Of a stretch of 64,000 nucleotides of DNA, positions 24,180-35,054 are shown piece after piece (within the stretch, counting starts at the first letter, position 1; each line of letters starts with the position of its first letter). The notes beneath the pieces were generated by a model. The model made no database searches. It was not told the DNA's origin and saw nothing but the letters and a program-made list of their open reading frames with translations. This stretch comes from Micromussa lordhowensis (lineage: Eukaryota; Cnidaria; Anthozoa; Scleractinia; Lobophylliidae). The position numbers were made by a program, and so were the translations under genes. The stretch lies in NCBI GenBank assembly GCA_964020085.1, contig OZ026603.1, positions 5,057,268 to 5,121,267 of the forward strand, in the 5' to 3' direction.

Positions 24180-26237
24180 CCCCTGGTCCCAACTTTGCAG
24201 AATTTCAGAAAACGCGCGCTGGGGGTCTCCTTGGCAAATTTGACATAGCTCGGCTTCACGGTCACTTTAAGAGGCGCGGTTTGCAGGAAAATGTTGTTCT
24301 AGGTTGGCACTTCAAGGAAATTCTAGTTAGGACATGATGGCATTGGCGCCAGGGTGTTTTTTTTGGCCTTCTTTTTGCAGTAGTTTCCCCTGGTCCCAAC
24401 TTTGCAGAATTTCAGAAAACGCGCGCTGCGGGTCTCCTTGGCAAATTTGACATAGCTCGGCTTCACGGGCACTTTAAGAGACGCGCTTTGCAGCAAAATG
24501 TTCTGCTAGGTTGGCACTTCAAGGAAATTTTAGTTAGGACATAATGGCATATGCGCTAGGGTGCTTTTTCTGGCCTTCTTTTTGCAGTAGTTTCCCCTGG
24601 TCCCAACTTTGCAGAATTTCAGAAAACGCGCGCTGGGGGTCCCCTTGGCAAATTTGACATAGCTCGGCTTCACGGGCACTTTAAGAGGCGCGGTTTGCAG
24701 CAAAATGTTCTGCTAGGTTGGCACTTTAAGGAAATCTTGGTTAGGACATGATGGCATTGGCGCCAGGGTGTTTTTTCTGGCCTTATTTTGCAGTAGTTTC
24801 CCCTGGTTAACTTTGCAGAATTTCAGAAAACGCGCGCTGGGGGTCCCCTTGGCAAATTTGACATAGCTCGGCTTCACGGGCACTTTAAGAAGCGCGGTTT
24901 GCAGCAAAATGTTCTGCTAGGTTGGCACTTTAAGGAAATTGTAGTTAGGACATGATGGCATTGGCGTCAGGGTGTTTTTTTTGGCCTTCTTTCTGCAGTA
25001 GTTTCCCCTGGTCCCAACGTTGCAGAATTTCAGAAAACGCGCGCTGGGGGTCCCCTTGGCAAATTTGACATAGCTCGGCTTCACGGGCACTTTAAGAGGC
25101 GCGGTTTGCAGCAAAATGTTCTGCTAGGTGGGTACTTCAAGCAAATCCTAGTTAGGACATGATGGCATTGGCGCTAGGGTTCTTTTTCTGGCCTTTTTTT
25201 TGCAGTAGTTTCCCCTGGTCCCAACTTTGCAGAACTTCAGAAAACGCGCGCTGGGGGTCCCCTTGGCAAATTTGACATAGCTCGGCTTCACGGGCACTTT
25301 AAGAGGCGCGGTTTGCAGCAAAATGTTCTGCTAGGTTGGCGTTTTAAGGAAATTTTAGTTAGGACATGATGACATTGGCGCCAGGGTGTTTTTTCTGGCC
25401 TTCTTTTTGCAGTAGTTTCCCCTGGTCCCAACTTTGCAGCATTTCAGAAAACGCGCGCTGGGGGTCCCCTTGGCAAATTTGACATACCTCGGCTTCACGG
25501 GCACTTTATGAGGCGCGGGTTGCAGCAAAATTTTCTGCTAGGTTGGCATTTTAAGGAAATCTTAGTTAGGACATGATGACATTGGCGCCAGGGTGTTTTT
25601 TCTGGCCTTCTTTTTGCAGTAGTTTCCCCTGGTCCCAACTTTGCAGAATTTCAGAAAACGCGCGCTGGGGGTCTCCTTGGCAAATTTGACATAGCTCGGC
25701 TTCACGGGCACTTTAAGAGGCGCGGTTTGCAGCAAAATGTTCTGCTAGGTTGGTACTTCAAGCAAATCCTAGTTAAGACATGATGGCATTGGCGCTAGGG
25801 TGCTTTTTCTGGCCTTCTTTTTGCAGTAGTTTCCCCTGGTCCCAACTTTGCAGAACTTCAGAAAACGCGCGCTGGGGGTCCCCTTGGCAAATTTGACATA
25901 GCTCGGCTTCACGGGCACTTTACAGAGGCGCAGTTTGCAGGAAAATGTTCTGCTAGGTTGGCACTTCAAGGAAATCCTAGTTAGGACATGATGGCATTGG
26001 CGCCAGGGTGTTTTTTCTGGCCTTGTTTTTGCAGTAGCTTCCCCTGGTCCCAACTTCGCAGAATTTCAGAAAACGCGCGCTAAGGGTCCCCTTGGCAAAT
26101 TTGACATAGCTCGGCTTCACGGGCACTTTAAGAGGCGCGGTTTAGAGCAAAATGGTCTGCTAGGTTGGCACTTCAAGGAAATTCTAGTTAGGACATGATG
26201 GCGTTGGCGCCAGGGTGTTTTTTCTGGCCTTCTTTTT

Positions 26238-26425
26238 GCAGTAGTTTCCCCTGGTCCCAACTTTGCAGAATTTCAGAAAACGCGCGCTGGGGGTCCCCTT
26301 GGCAAATTTGACATAGCTCGGCTTCAGGTTTGCAGCAAAATGTTCTGCTAGGTTGGCACTTCAAGGAAATTCTAGTTAAAACATGATGGCATTGGCGCCA
26401 GGGTGTTTTTTCTGGCCTTCTTTTT
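26238..26425. repeat. Shortened satellite unit with 19-bp deletion (copy 4)
   Basis: The unit is 188 bp with the junction cggcttcaggtttgc at about 26,326. It is preceded by the ggtttagagc and aaaatggtctgc unit. The surrounding order matches copies 1 and 2, including an upstream gcactttacagaggcgc unit with an extra base (about 25,917). Confidence 0.9.
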
Positions 26426-27379
26426 GCAGTAGTTTCCCCTGGTCCCAACTTTGCAGAATTTCAGAAAACGCGCGCTGGGGGTCTCCTTGGCAAATTTGAC
26501 ATAGCTCGGCTTCACGGTCACTTTAAGAGACGCGGTTTGAAGCAAAATATTCTGCTAGGTTAGCACTTCAAGGAAATTTTAGTTAAAACATGATGGCATT
26601 TGCGTTAGGGTGCTTTTTCTGGCCTTCTTTTTGCAGTAGTTTCCCCTGGTCCCAACTTTGCAGAATTTCAGAAAACGCGCGCTGGGGGTCCCCTTGGCAA
26701 ATTTGACATAGCTCGGCTTCACGGGCACTTTAAGAGGCGCGGTTTGCAGCAAAATGTTGTGCTAGGTTGGCACTTTAAGGAAATTCTAGTTAGGACATGA
26801 TGGCATTGGCGCCAGGGTGTTTTTTTTGGCCTTCTTTTTGCAGTAGTTTCCCCTGGTCCCAACTTTGCAGAATTTCAGAAAACGCGCGCTGGGGGTCTCC
26901 TTGGCAAATTTGACATAGCTCGGCTTCACGGGCACTTTAAGAGGCGCGGTTTGCAGCAAAATGTTCTGCTAGGTTGGCACTTCAAGGAAATTTTAGTTAG
27001 GACATAATGGCATTGGCGCTAGGGTGCTTTTTCTGGCCTTCTTTTTGCAGTAGTTTCCCCTGGTCCCAACTTTGCAGAATTTCAGAAAACGCGCGCTGGG
27101 GGTCCCCTTGGCAAATTTGACATAGCTCGGCTTCACGGGCACTTTAAGAGGCGCGGTTTGCAGCAAAATGTTCTGCTAGGTTGGCACTTTAAGGAAATCT
27201 TGGTTAGGACATGATGGCATTGGCGCCAGGTTGTTTTTTCTGGCCTTATTTTGCAGTAGTCTCCCCTGGTTAACTTTGCAGAATTTCAGAAAACGCGCGC
27301 TGGGGGTCCCCTTGGCAAATTTGACATAGCTCGGCTTCACGGGCACTTTAAGAGGCGCGGTTTGCAGCAAAATGATCTG

Positions 27380-27784
27380 CTAGGTTGGCACTTCTAGGAA
27401 ATGGTAGTTAAGACATGATGGCATTGGCGCCAGGGTGTTTTTTCTGGCCTTCTTTTTGCAGTAGTTTCCCCTGGTCCCAACTTTGCAGAATTTCAGAAAA
27501 CGCGCGCTGGGGGTCCCCTTGGCAAATTTGACATAGCCCGGCTTCACGGGCACTTTAAGAGGCGCGGTTTCAAGCAAAATGTTCTGCTTGGTTGGCACTT
27601 TAAGAAAATGCAAGTTAGGACATGATGGCATTGGCGCCAGGGTGTTTTTTCTGGCCTTCTTTTTGCAGTAGTTTCCCCTGGTCCCAACTTTGCAGAATTT
27701 CAGAAAACGCGCGCTGGGGGTCCCCTTGGCAAATTTGACATAGCTCGGCTTCACGGGCACTTTAAGAGGCGCGGTTTGCAGCAA
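27380..27784 (-). other. Longest reverse open frame in the satellite (not called as a gene)
   Basis: This 134-codon frame spans two units. The TAG stop at unit positions 130-132 (from ctagg) is lost here by the ctgcttggttgg variant at about 27,585. The product is lysine-rich and basic, with two copies of a roughly 65-residue repeat and no recognised domain. It probably has no coding role. Confidence 0.8.
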
Positions 27785-28207
27785 AATGTTCTGCTAGGTT
27801 GGCACTTGAAGAAAATCGTTGTTTAGACATGATGGCATTGGCGCCAGGGTGTTTTTTTATGCCTTCTTTTTGCAGTAGTTACCCCTGGTCCCAACTTTGC
27901 AGAATTTCAGAAAACGCGCGCTGGGGGTCCCCTTGGCAAATTTGACATAGCTCGGCTTCACGGGCACTTTAAGAGGCGCGGTTTGTAGCAAAATGTTCGG
28001 CTAGCTTGGCACTTTAAGGAAATTTTAGTTAGAACATGATGGCATTGGCGCCAGGGTGTTTTTTCTGGCCTTCTTTTTGCAGTAGTTTCCCCTGGTCCCA
28101 ACTTTGCAGAATTTCAGAAAACGCGCGCTGGGGGTCCCCTTGGCAAATTTGACATAGCTCGGCTTCGCGGGCACTTTAAGAGGCGCGGTTTGCAGCAAAA
28201 CGTTCCG

Positions 28208-28290
28208 CTAGGTTGGCACTTCAAGGAAATCCTGACTACGACATGATCGTATTGGCGCCAGGGTGTTTTTTCTGGCCTTCTCTTTGCAGT
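28208..28290 (+). repeat. First copy of the tattggcgcc / ctctttgcag unit class
   Basis: This unit has gactacgacatgatcgtattggcgcc-type changes and ttctctttgcag. It recurs at about 32,555-32,637. After about 38,580 the class (ttacta or ttattacgac, atgatggtattgg, ttctctttgcag, often aaaacgttctgc) becomes one of the main components of the array. It is absent from the first 28 kb. Confidence 0.8.
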
Positions 28291-28414
28291 AGTTTCCCCT
28301 GGTCCCAACTTTGCAGAATTTCAGAAAACGCGCGCTGGGGGTCCCCTTGGCAAATTTGACATAGCTCGGCTTCACGGGCACTTTAAGAGGCGCGGTTTGC
28401 AGCAAAATGTTCTG

Positions 28415-29863
28415 CTAGGTTGGCACTTTAAGGAAATTATAGTTAAGACATGATGGCATTGGCGTCAGGGTGTTTCTTCTGGCCTTCTTTTTGCAGTAGT
28501 TTCCCCTGGTCCCAACTTTGCAGAATTTCAGAAAACGCGCGCTGGGGGTTCCCTTGGCAAATTTGACATAGCTCGGCTTCACGGGCACTTTAAGAGGCAC
28601 GGTTTGCAGCAAAATGTTCTGCTAGGTTGGCACTTTAAGGAAATTCTAGTTAGGACATGATGGCATTGGCGCCAGGGTGTTTTTTCTGGCCTTCTTTTTG
28701 CAGTAGTTTTAACTGGTCCCAACTTTGCAGAATTTCAGAAAACGCGCGCCGGGGGTCCCCTTGGCAAATTTGACATAGCTCGGCTTCACGGGCACTTTAA
28801 GAGGCGCGGTTTGCAGCAAAATGTTTTGCTAGGTTGGCACTTCAAGGAAATTATAGTTAAGACATGATGGCATTGGCGCCAGGGTGTTTTTTCTGGCCTT
28901 CTTTTTCCAGTAGTTTTCCCTGGTCCCAACTTTGCAGAATTTCAGAAAACGCGCGCTGGGGGTCCCCTTGGCAAATTTGACATAGCTCGGCTTCACGGGC
29001 ACTTTAAGAGGCGCGGTTTGCAGCAAAATGTTGTGCTAGGTTGGCACTTCAAGGAAATTCTAGTTAGGACATGATGGCATTGGCGCCAGGGTGTTTTTTC
29101 TGGCCTTCTTTTTGCAGTAGTTTCCCCTGGTCCCAACTTTGCAGAATTTCAGAAAACGCGCGCTGGGGGTCCCCTTGGCAAATTTGACATAGCTCGGCTT
29201 CACGGGCACTTTAAGAGGCGCGGTTTGCAGCAAAATGTTCTGCTAGGTTGGCACTTGAAGGAAATCCTAGTTAGGACATGATGGCATTGGCGCCAGGGTG
29301 TTTTCTCTGGCCTTCTTTTTGCAGTAGTTTCCCCTGGTCCCAACTTTGCAGAATTTCAGAAAACGCGCGCTGGGGGTCCCCTTGGCAAATTTAACATAGC
29401 TCGGCTTCACGGGCACTTTAAGAGGCACGGTTTGCAGCAAAATGTTCTGCTAGGTTGGCGCTTTAAAGAAATCCTAGTTAGGACATGATGGCATTGGCGC
29501 CAGGGTGTTTTTTCTGGCCTTCTTTTTGCAGTAGTTTCCCCTGGTCCCAACTTTGCAGAATTTCAGAAAACGTGCGCTGGGGGTCCCCTTGGCAAATTTG
29601 ACATAGCTCGGCTTCACGGGCACTTTAAGAGGCGCGGTTTGCAGCAAAATGTTCTGCTAGGTTGGCACTTTAAGGAAATCGTAGTTAAGACATGATGGCA
29701 TTGGCGCCAGGGTGTTTTCTATGGCCTTCTTTTTGCAGTAGTTTTCCCTGGTCCCAACTTTGCAGAATTTCAGAAAACGCGCGCTGGGGGTCCCCTTGGC
29801 AAATTTGACATAGCTCGGCTTCACGGGCACTTTAAGAGGCGCGGTTTGCAGCAAAATGTTCTG
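28415..29863. repeat. Seven-unit module B, copy 1
   Basis: This 1,449-bp module repeats at exactly +1,449 and +4,347. Markers in order are gtgtttcttctgg, gttttaactggtcc with gcgcgccggg, tttttccagtag, gtgttttctctgg with atttaacatagc, and gtgttttctatggcc. Confidence 0.92.
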
Positions 29864-31312
29864 CTAGGTTGGCACTTTAAGGAAATTATAGTTAAGACAT
29901 GATGGCATTGGCGTCAGGGTGTTTCTTCTGGCCTTCTTTTTGCAGTAGTTTCCCCTGGTCCCAACTTTGCAGAATTTCAGAAAACGCGCGCTGGGGGTTC
30001 CCTTGGCAAATTTGACATAGCTCGGCTTCACGGGCACTTTAAGAGGCACGGTTTGCAGCAAAATGTTCTGCTAGGTTGGCACTTTAAGGAAATTCTGGTT
30101 AGGACATGATGGCATTGGCGCCAGGGTGTTTTTTCTGGCCTTCTTTTTGCAGTAGTTTTAACTGGTCCCAACTTTGCAGAATTTCAGAAAACGCGCGCCG
30201 GGGGTCCCCTTGGCAAATTTGACATAGCTCGGCTTCACGGGCACTTTAAGAGGCGCGGTTTGCAGCAAAATGTTTTGCTAGGTTGGCACTTCAAGGAAAT
30301 TATAGTTAAGACATGATGGCATTGGCGCCAGGGTGTTTTTTCTGGCCTTCTTTTTCCAGTAGTTTTCCCTGGTCCCAACTTTGCAGAATTTCAGAAAACG
30401 CGCGCTGGGGGTCCCCTTGGCAAATTTGACATAGCTCGGCTTCACGGGCACTTTAAGAGGCGCGGTTTGCAGCAAAATGTTGTGCTAGGTTGGCACTTCA
30501 AGGAAATTCTAGTTAGGACATGATGGCATTGGCGCCAGGGTGTTTTTTCTGGCCTTCTTTTTGCAGTAGTTTCCCCTGGTCCCAACTTTGCAGAATTTCA
30601 GAAAACGCGCGCTGGGGGTCCCCTTGGCAAATTTGACATAGCTCGGCTTCACGGGCACTTTAAGAGGCGCGGTTTGCAGCAAAATGTTCTGCTAGGTTGG
30701 CACTTGAAGGAAATCCTAGTTAGGACATGATGGCATTGGCGCCAGGGTGTTTTCTCTGGCCTTCTTTTTGCAGTAGTTTCCCCTGGTCCCAACTTTGCAG
30801 AATTTCAGAAAACGCGCGCTGGGGGTCCCCTTGGCAAATTTAACATAGCTCGGCTTCACGGGCACTTTAAGAGGCACGGTTTGCAGCAAAATGTTCTGCT
30901 AGGTTGGCGCTTTAAAGAAATCCTAGTTAGGACATGATGGCATTGGCGCCAGGGTGTTTTTTCTGGCCTTCTTTTTGCAGTAGTTTCCCCTGGTCCCAAC
31001 TTTGCAGAATTTCAGAAAACGTGCGCTGGGGGTCCCCTTGGCAAATTTGACATAGCTCGGCTTCACGGGCACTTTAAGAGGCGCGGTTTGCAGCAAAATG
31101 TTCTGCTAGGTTGGCACTTTAAGGACATCGTAGTTAAGACATGATGGCATTGGCGCCAGGGTGTTTTCTATGGCCTTCTTTTTGCAGTAGTTTTCCCTGG
31201 TCCCAACTTTGCAGAATTTTAGAAAACGCGCGCTGGGGGTCCCCTTGGCAAATTTGACATAGCTCGGCTTCACGGGCACTTTAAGAGGCGCGATTTGCAG
31301 CAAAATGTTGTG
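29864..31312. repeat. Seven-unit module B, copy 2
   Basis: This is a direct tandem copy of 28,415-29,863. It has private changes such as ttctggttagg (about 30,097), aaggacatcg (about 31,123) and attttagaaaacg (about 31,216). Its last unit (gcgatttgcag, atgttgtgc) matches the end of copy 3 rather than copy 1. Confidence 0.92.
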
Positions 31313-32761
31313 CTAGGTTGGCACTTTAAGGAAATTTTAGTTAGGACATGATGGCATTAGCGCCAGGGTGTTTTTTCTGGCCTTCTTTTTGCAGTAGTTT
31401 CCCCTGGTCCCAACTTTGCAGAATTTCAGAAAACGCGCGCTGGGGGTCCCCTTGGAAAATTTGACATAGCTCGGCTTCACGGGCACTTTAAGAGGCACGG
31501 TTTGCAGCAAAATGTTCTGCTAGGTTGGCACTTTAAAGAAATCCTAGTTATGACATGATGGCATTGGCGCCAGGGTGTTTTTTCTGGCCTTCTTTTTGCA
31601 GTAGTTTCCTCTGGTCCCAACTTTGCAGAATTTCAGAAAACGCGCGCTGGGGGTCCCCTTGGCAAATTTGACATAGCTCGGCTTCACGGGCACTTTAAGA
31701 GGCGCGGTTTGCAGCAAAATGTTGTGCTAGGTTGGCACTTTAAGGAAATCCTAGTTAGGACATGATGGCATTGGCGCCAGGGTGTTTTTTCTGGCCTTCT
31801 TTTTGCAGTAGTTTCCCCTGGTCCCAACTTTGCAGAATTTCAGAAAACGCGCGCTGGGGGTCCCCTTGGCAAATTTGACATAGCTCGGCTTCACGGGCAC
31901 TTTAAGAGGCGCGGTTTGCAGCAAAATGTTCTGCTAGGTTGGCACTTTAAGGAAATTTTAGTTAAGACATGATGGCATTGGCGCCAGGGTGGTTTTTCTG
32001 GCCTTCTTTTTGGAGTAGTTTCCCCTGGTCCCAACTTTGCAGAATTTCAGAAAACGCGCGCTGGGGGTCCTCTTGGCAAATTTGACATAGCTCGGCTTCA
32101 CGGGCACTTTAAGAGGCGCGGTTTGCAGCAAAATGTTGTGCTAGGTTGGCACTTCAAGAAAATCGTTGTTTGGACATGATGGCATTGGCGCCAGGGTGTT
32201 TTTTTATGCCTTCTTTTTGCAGTAGTTACCCCTGGTCCCAACTTTGCAGAATTTCAGAAAACGCGCGCTGGGGGTCCCCTTGGCAAATTTGACATAGCTC
32301 GGCTTCACGGGCACTTTAAGAGGCGCGGTTTGTAGCAAAATGTTCGGCTAGCTTGGCACTTTAAGGAAATTTTAGTTAGAACATGATGGCATTGGCGCCA
32401 GGGTGTCTTTTCTGGCCTTCTTTTTGCAGTAGTTTCCCCTGGTCCCAACTTTGCAGAATTTCAGAAAACGCGCGCTGGGGGTCCCCTTGGCAAATTTGAC
32501 ATAGCTCGGCTTCGCGGGCACTTTAAGAGGCGCGGTTTGCAGCAAAACGTTCCGCTAGGTTGGCACTTCAAGGAAATCCTGACTACGACATGATCGTATT
32601 GGCGCCAGGGTGTTTTTTCTGGCCTTCTCTTTGCAGTAGTTTCCCCTGGTCCCAACTTTGCAGAATTTCAGAAAACGCGCGCTGGGGGTCCCCTTGGCAA
32701 ATTTGACATAGCTCGGCTTCACGGGCACTTTAAGAGGCGCGGTTTGCAGCAAAATGTTCTG

Positions 32762-34210
32762 CTAGGTTGGCACTTTAAGGAAATTATAGTTAAGACATGA
32801 TGGCATTGGCGTCAGGGTGTTTCTTCTGGCCTTCTTTTTGCAGTAGTTTCCCCTGGTCCCAACTTTGCAGAATTTCAGAAAACGCGCGCTGGGGGTTCCC
32901 TTGGCAAATTTGACATAGCTCGGCTTCACGGGCACTTTAAGAGGCACGGTTTGCAGCAAAATGTTCTGCTAGGTTGGCACTTTAAGGAAATTCTAGTTAG
33001 GACATGATGGCATTGGCGCCAGGGTGTTTTTTCTGGCCTTCTTTTTGCAGTAGTTTTAACTGGTCCCAACTTTGCAGAATTTCAGAAAACGCGCGCCGGG
33101 GGTCCCCTTGGCAAATTTGACATAGCTCGGCTTCACGGGCACTTTAAGAGGCGCGGTTTGCAGCAAAATGTTTTGCTAGGTTGGCACTTCAAGGAAATTA
33201 TAGTTAAGACATGATGGCATTGGCGCCAGGGTGTTTTTTCTGGCCTTCTTTTTCCAGTAGTTTTCCCTGGTCCCAACTTTGCAGAATTTCAGAAAACGCG
33301 CGCTGGGGGTCCCCTTGGCAAATTTGACATAGCTCGGCTTCACGGGCACTTTAAGAGGCGCGGTTTGCAGCAAAATGTTGTGCTAGGTTGGCACTTCAAG
33401 GAAATTCTAGTTAGGACATGATGGCATTGGTGCCAGGGTGTTTTTTCTGGCCTTCTTTTTGCAGTAGTTTCCCCTGGTCCCAACTTTGCAGAATTTCAGA
33501 AAACGCGCGCTGGGGGTCCCCTTGGCAAATTTGACATAGCTCGGCTTCACGGGCACTTTAAGAGGCGCGGTTTGCAGCAAAATGTTCTGCTAGGTTGGCA
33601 CTTGAAGGAAATCCTAGTTAGGACATGATGGCATTGGCGCCAGGGTGTTTTCTCTGGCCTTCTTTTTGCAGTAGTTTCCCCTGGTCCCAACTTTGCAGAA
33701 TTTCAGAAAACGCGCGCTGGGGGTCCCCTTGGCAAATTTAACATAGCTCGGCTTCACGGGCACTTTAAGAAGCACGGTTTGCAGCAAAATGTTCTGCTAG
33801 GTTGGCGCTTTAAAGAAATCCTAGTTAGGACATGATGGCATTGGCGCCAGGGTGTTTTTTCTGGCCTTCTTTTTGCAGTAGTTTCCCCTGGTCCCAACTT
33901 TGCAGAATTTCAGAAAACGTGCGCTGGGGGTCCCCTTGGCAAATTTGACATAGCTCGGCTTCACGGGCACTTTAAGAGGCGCGGTTTGCAGCAAAATGTT
34001 CTGCTAGGTTGGCACTTTAAGGAAATCGTAGTTAAGACATGATGGCATTGGCGCCAGGGTGTTTTCTATGGCCTTCTTTTTGCAGTAGTTTTCCCTGGTC
34101 CCAACTTTGCAGAATTTCAGAAAACGCGCGCTGGGGGTCCCCTTGGCAAATTTGACATAGCTCGGCTTCACGGGCACTTTAAGAGGCGCGATTTGCAGCA
34201 AAATGTTGTG
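32762..34210. repeat. Seven-unit module B, copy 3
   Basis: This copy carries the same ordered markers as copies 1 and 2. Private changes include attggtgccagg (about 33,428) and ttaagaagcacgg (about 33,766). It is followed directly by module C at 34,211. Confidence 0.92.
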
Positions 34211-35054
34211 CTAGGTTGGCACTTTAAGGAAATTTTAGTTAGGACATGATGGCATTAGCGCCAGGGTGTTTTTTCTGGCCTTCTTTTTGCAGTAGTTTCC
34301 CCTGGTCCCAACTTTGCAGAATTTCAGAAAACGCGCGCTGGGGGTCCCCTTGGAAAATTTGACATAGCTCGGCTTCACGGGCACTTTAAGAGGCACGGTT
34401 TGCAGCAAAATGTTCTGCTAGGTTGGCACTTTAAAGAAATCCTAGTTAGGACATGATGGCATTGGCGCCAGGGTGTTTTTTCTGGCCTTCTTTTTGCAGT
34501 AGTTTCCTCTGGTCCCAACTTTGCAGAATTTCAGAAAACGCGCGCTGGGGGTCCCCTTGGCAAATTTGACATAGCTCGGCTTCACGGGCACTTTAAGAGG
34601 CGCGGTTTGCAGCAAAATGTTGTGCTAGGTTGGCACTTTAAGGAAATCCTAGTTAGGACATGATGGCATTGGTGCCAGGGTGTTTTTTCTGGCCTTCTTT
34701 TTGCAGTAGTTTCCCCTGGTCCCAACTTTGCAGAATTTCAGAAAACGCGCGCTGGGGGTCCCCTTGGCAAATTTGACATAGCTCGGCTTCACGGGCACTT
34801 TAAGAGGCGCGGTTTGCAGCAAAATGTTCTGCTAGGTTGGCACTTTAAGGAAATTTTAGTTAAGACATGATGGCATTGGCGCCAGGGTGGTTTTTCTGGC
34901 CTTCTTTTTGGAGTAGTTTCCCCTGGTCCCAACTTTGCAGAATTTCAGAAAACGCGCGCTGGGGGTCCTCTTGGCAAATTTGACATAGCTCGGCTTCACG
35001 GGCACTTTAAGAGGCGCGGTTTGCAGCAAAATGTTGTGCTAGGTTGGCACTTTA

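Larger units (their letters stand above)
19634..27379. repeat. Mosaic satellite domain 3 with about 12-unit periodicity
   Basis: Two units with ccttattttgcag and cctggttaactttgcag (about 24,782 and 27,245) are 2,463 bp apart, consistent with 12 units minus one 19-bp deletion. The deletion cassette occurs at about 19.6-20.8, 23.9-24.3 and 25.8-26.8 kb; only some copies keep the following gttagcac or gcatttgcgttagg units. 21,030-21,850 repeats the cccttggtcc module of 7,590-8,350, including the gacatacttcgg variant. 22,560-23,520 repeats the cctcggcaaatctg and ctggtggtcc modules of 15-16 kb in diverged form. Confidence 0.7.
27380..35054. repeat. HOR domain 4: 14-unit repeat with modules A-B-B-C-A-B-C
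   Basis: Module A (about 27,812-28,414) recurs at 32,159-32,761 (shift 4,347). Module B, seven units and 1,449 bp, occupies 28,415-29,863, 29,864-31,312 and 32,762-34,210. Module C, about four units, occupies 31,313-32,156 and 34,211-35,054 (shift 2,898). A+B+C is therefore a 14-unit HOR in which B was duplicated in the first copy. Shared markers are gttttaactggtcc, tttttccagtag, gtgtttcttctgg, atttaacatagc and ttctatggcc. Copies differ by only scattered single bases. The first two units (27,380-27,811) lie outside the modules. Confidence 0.9.
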
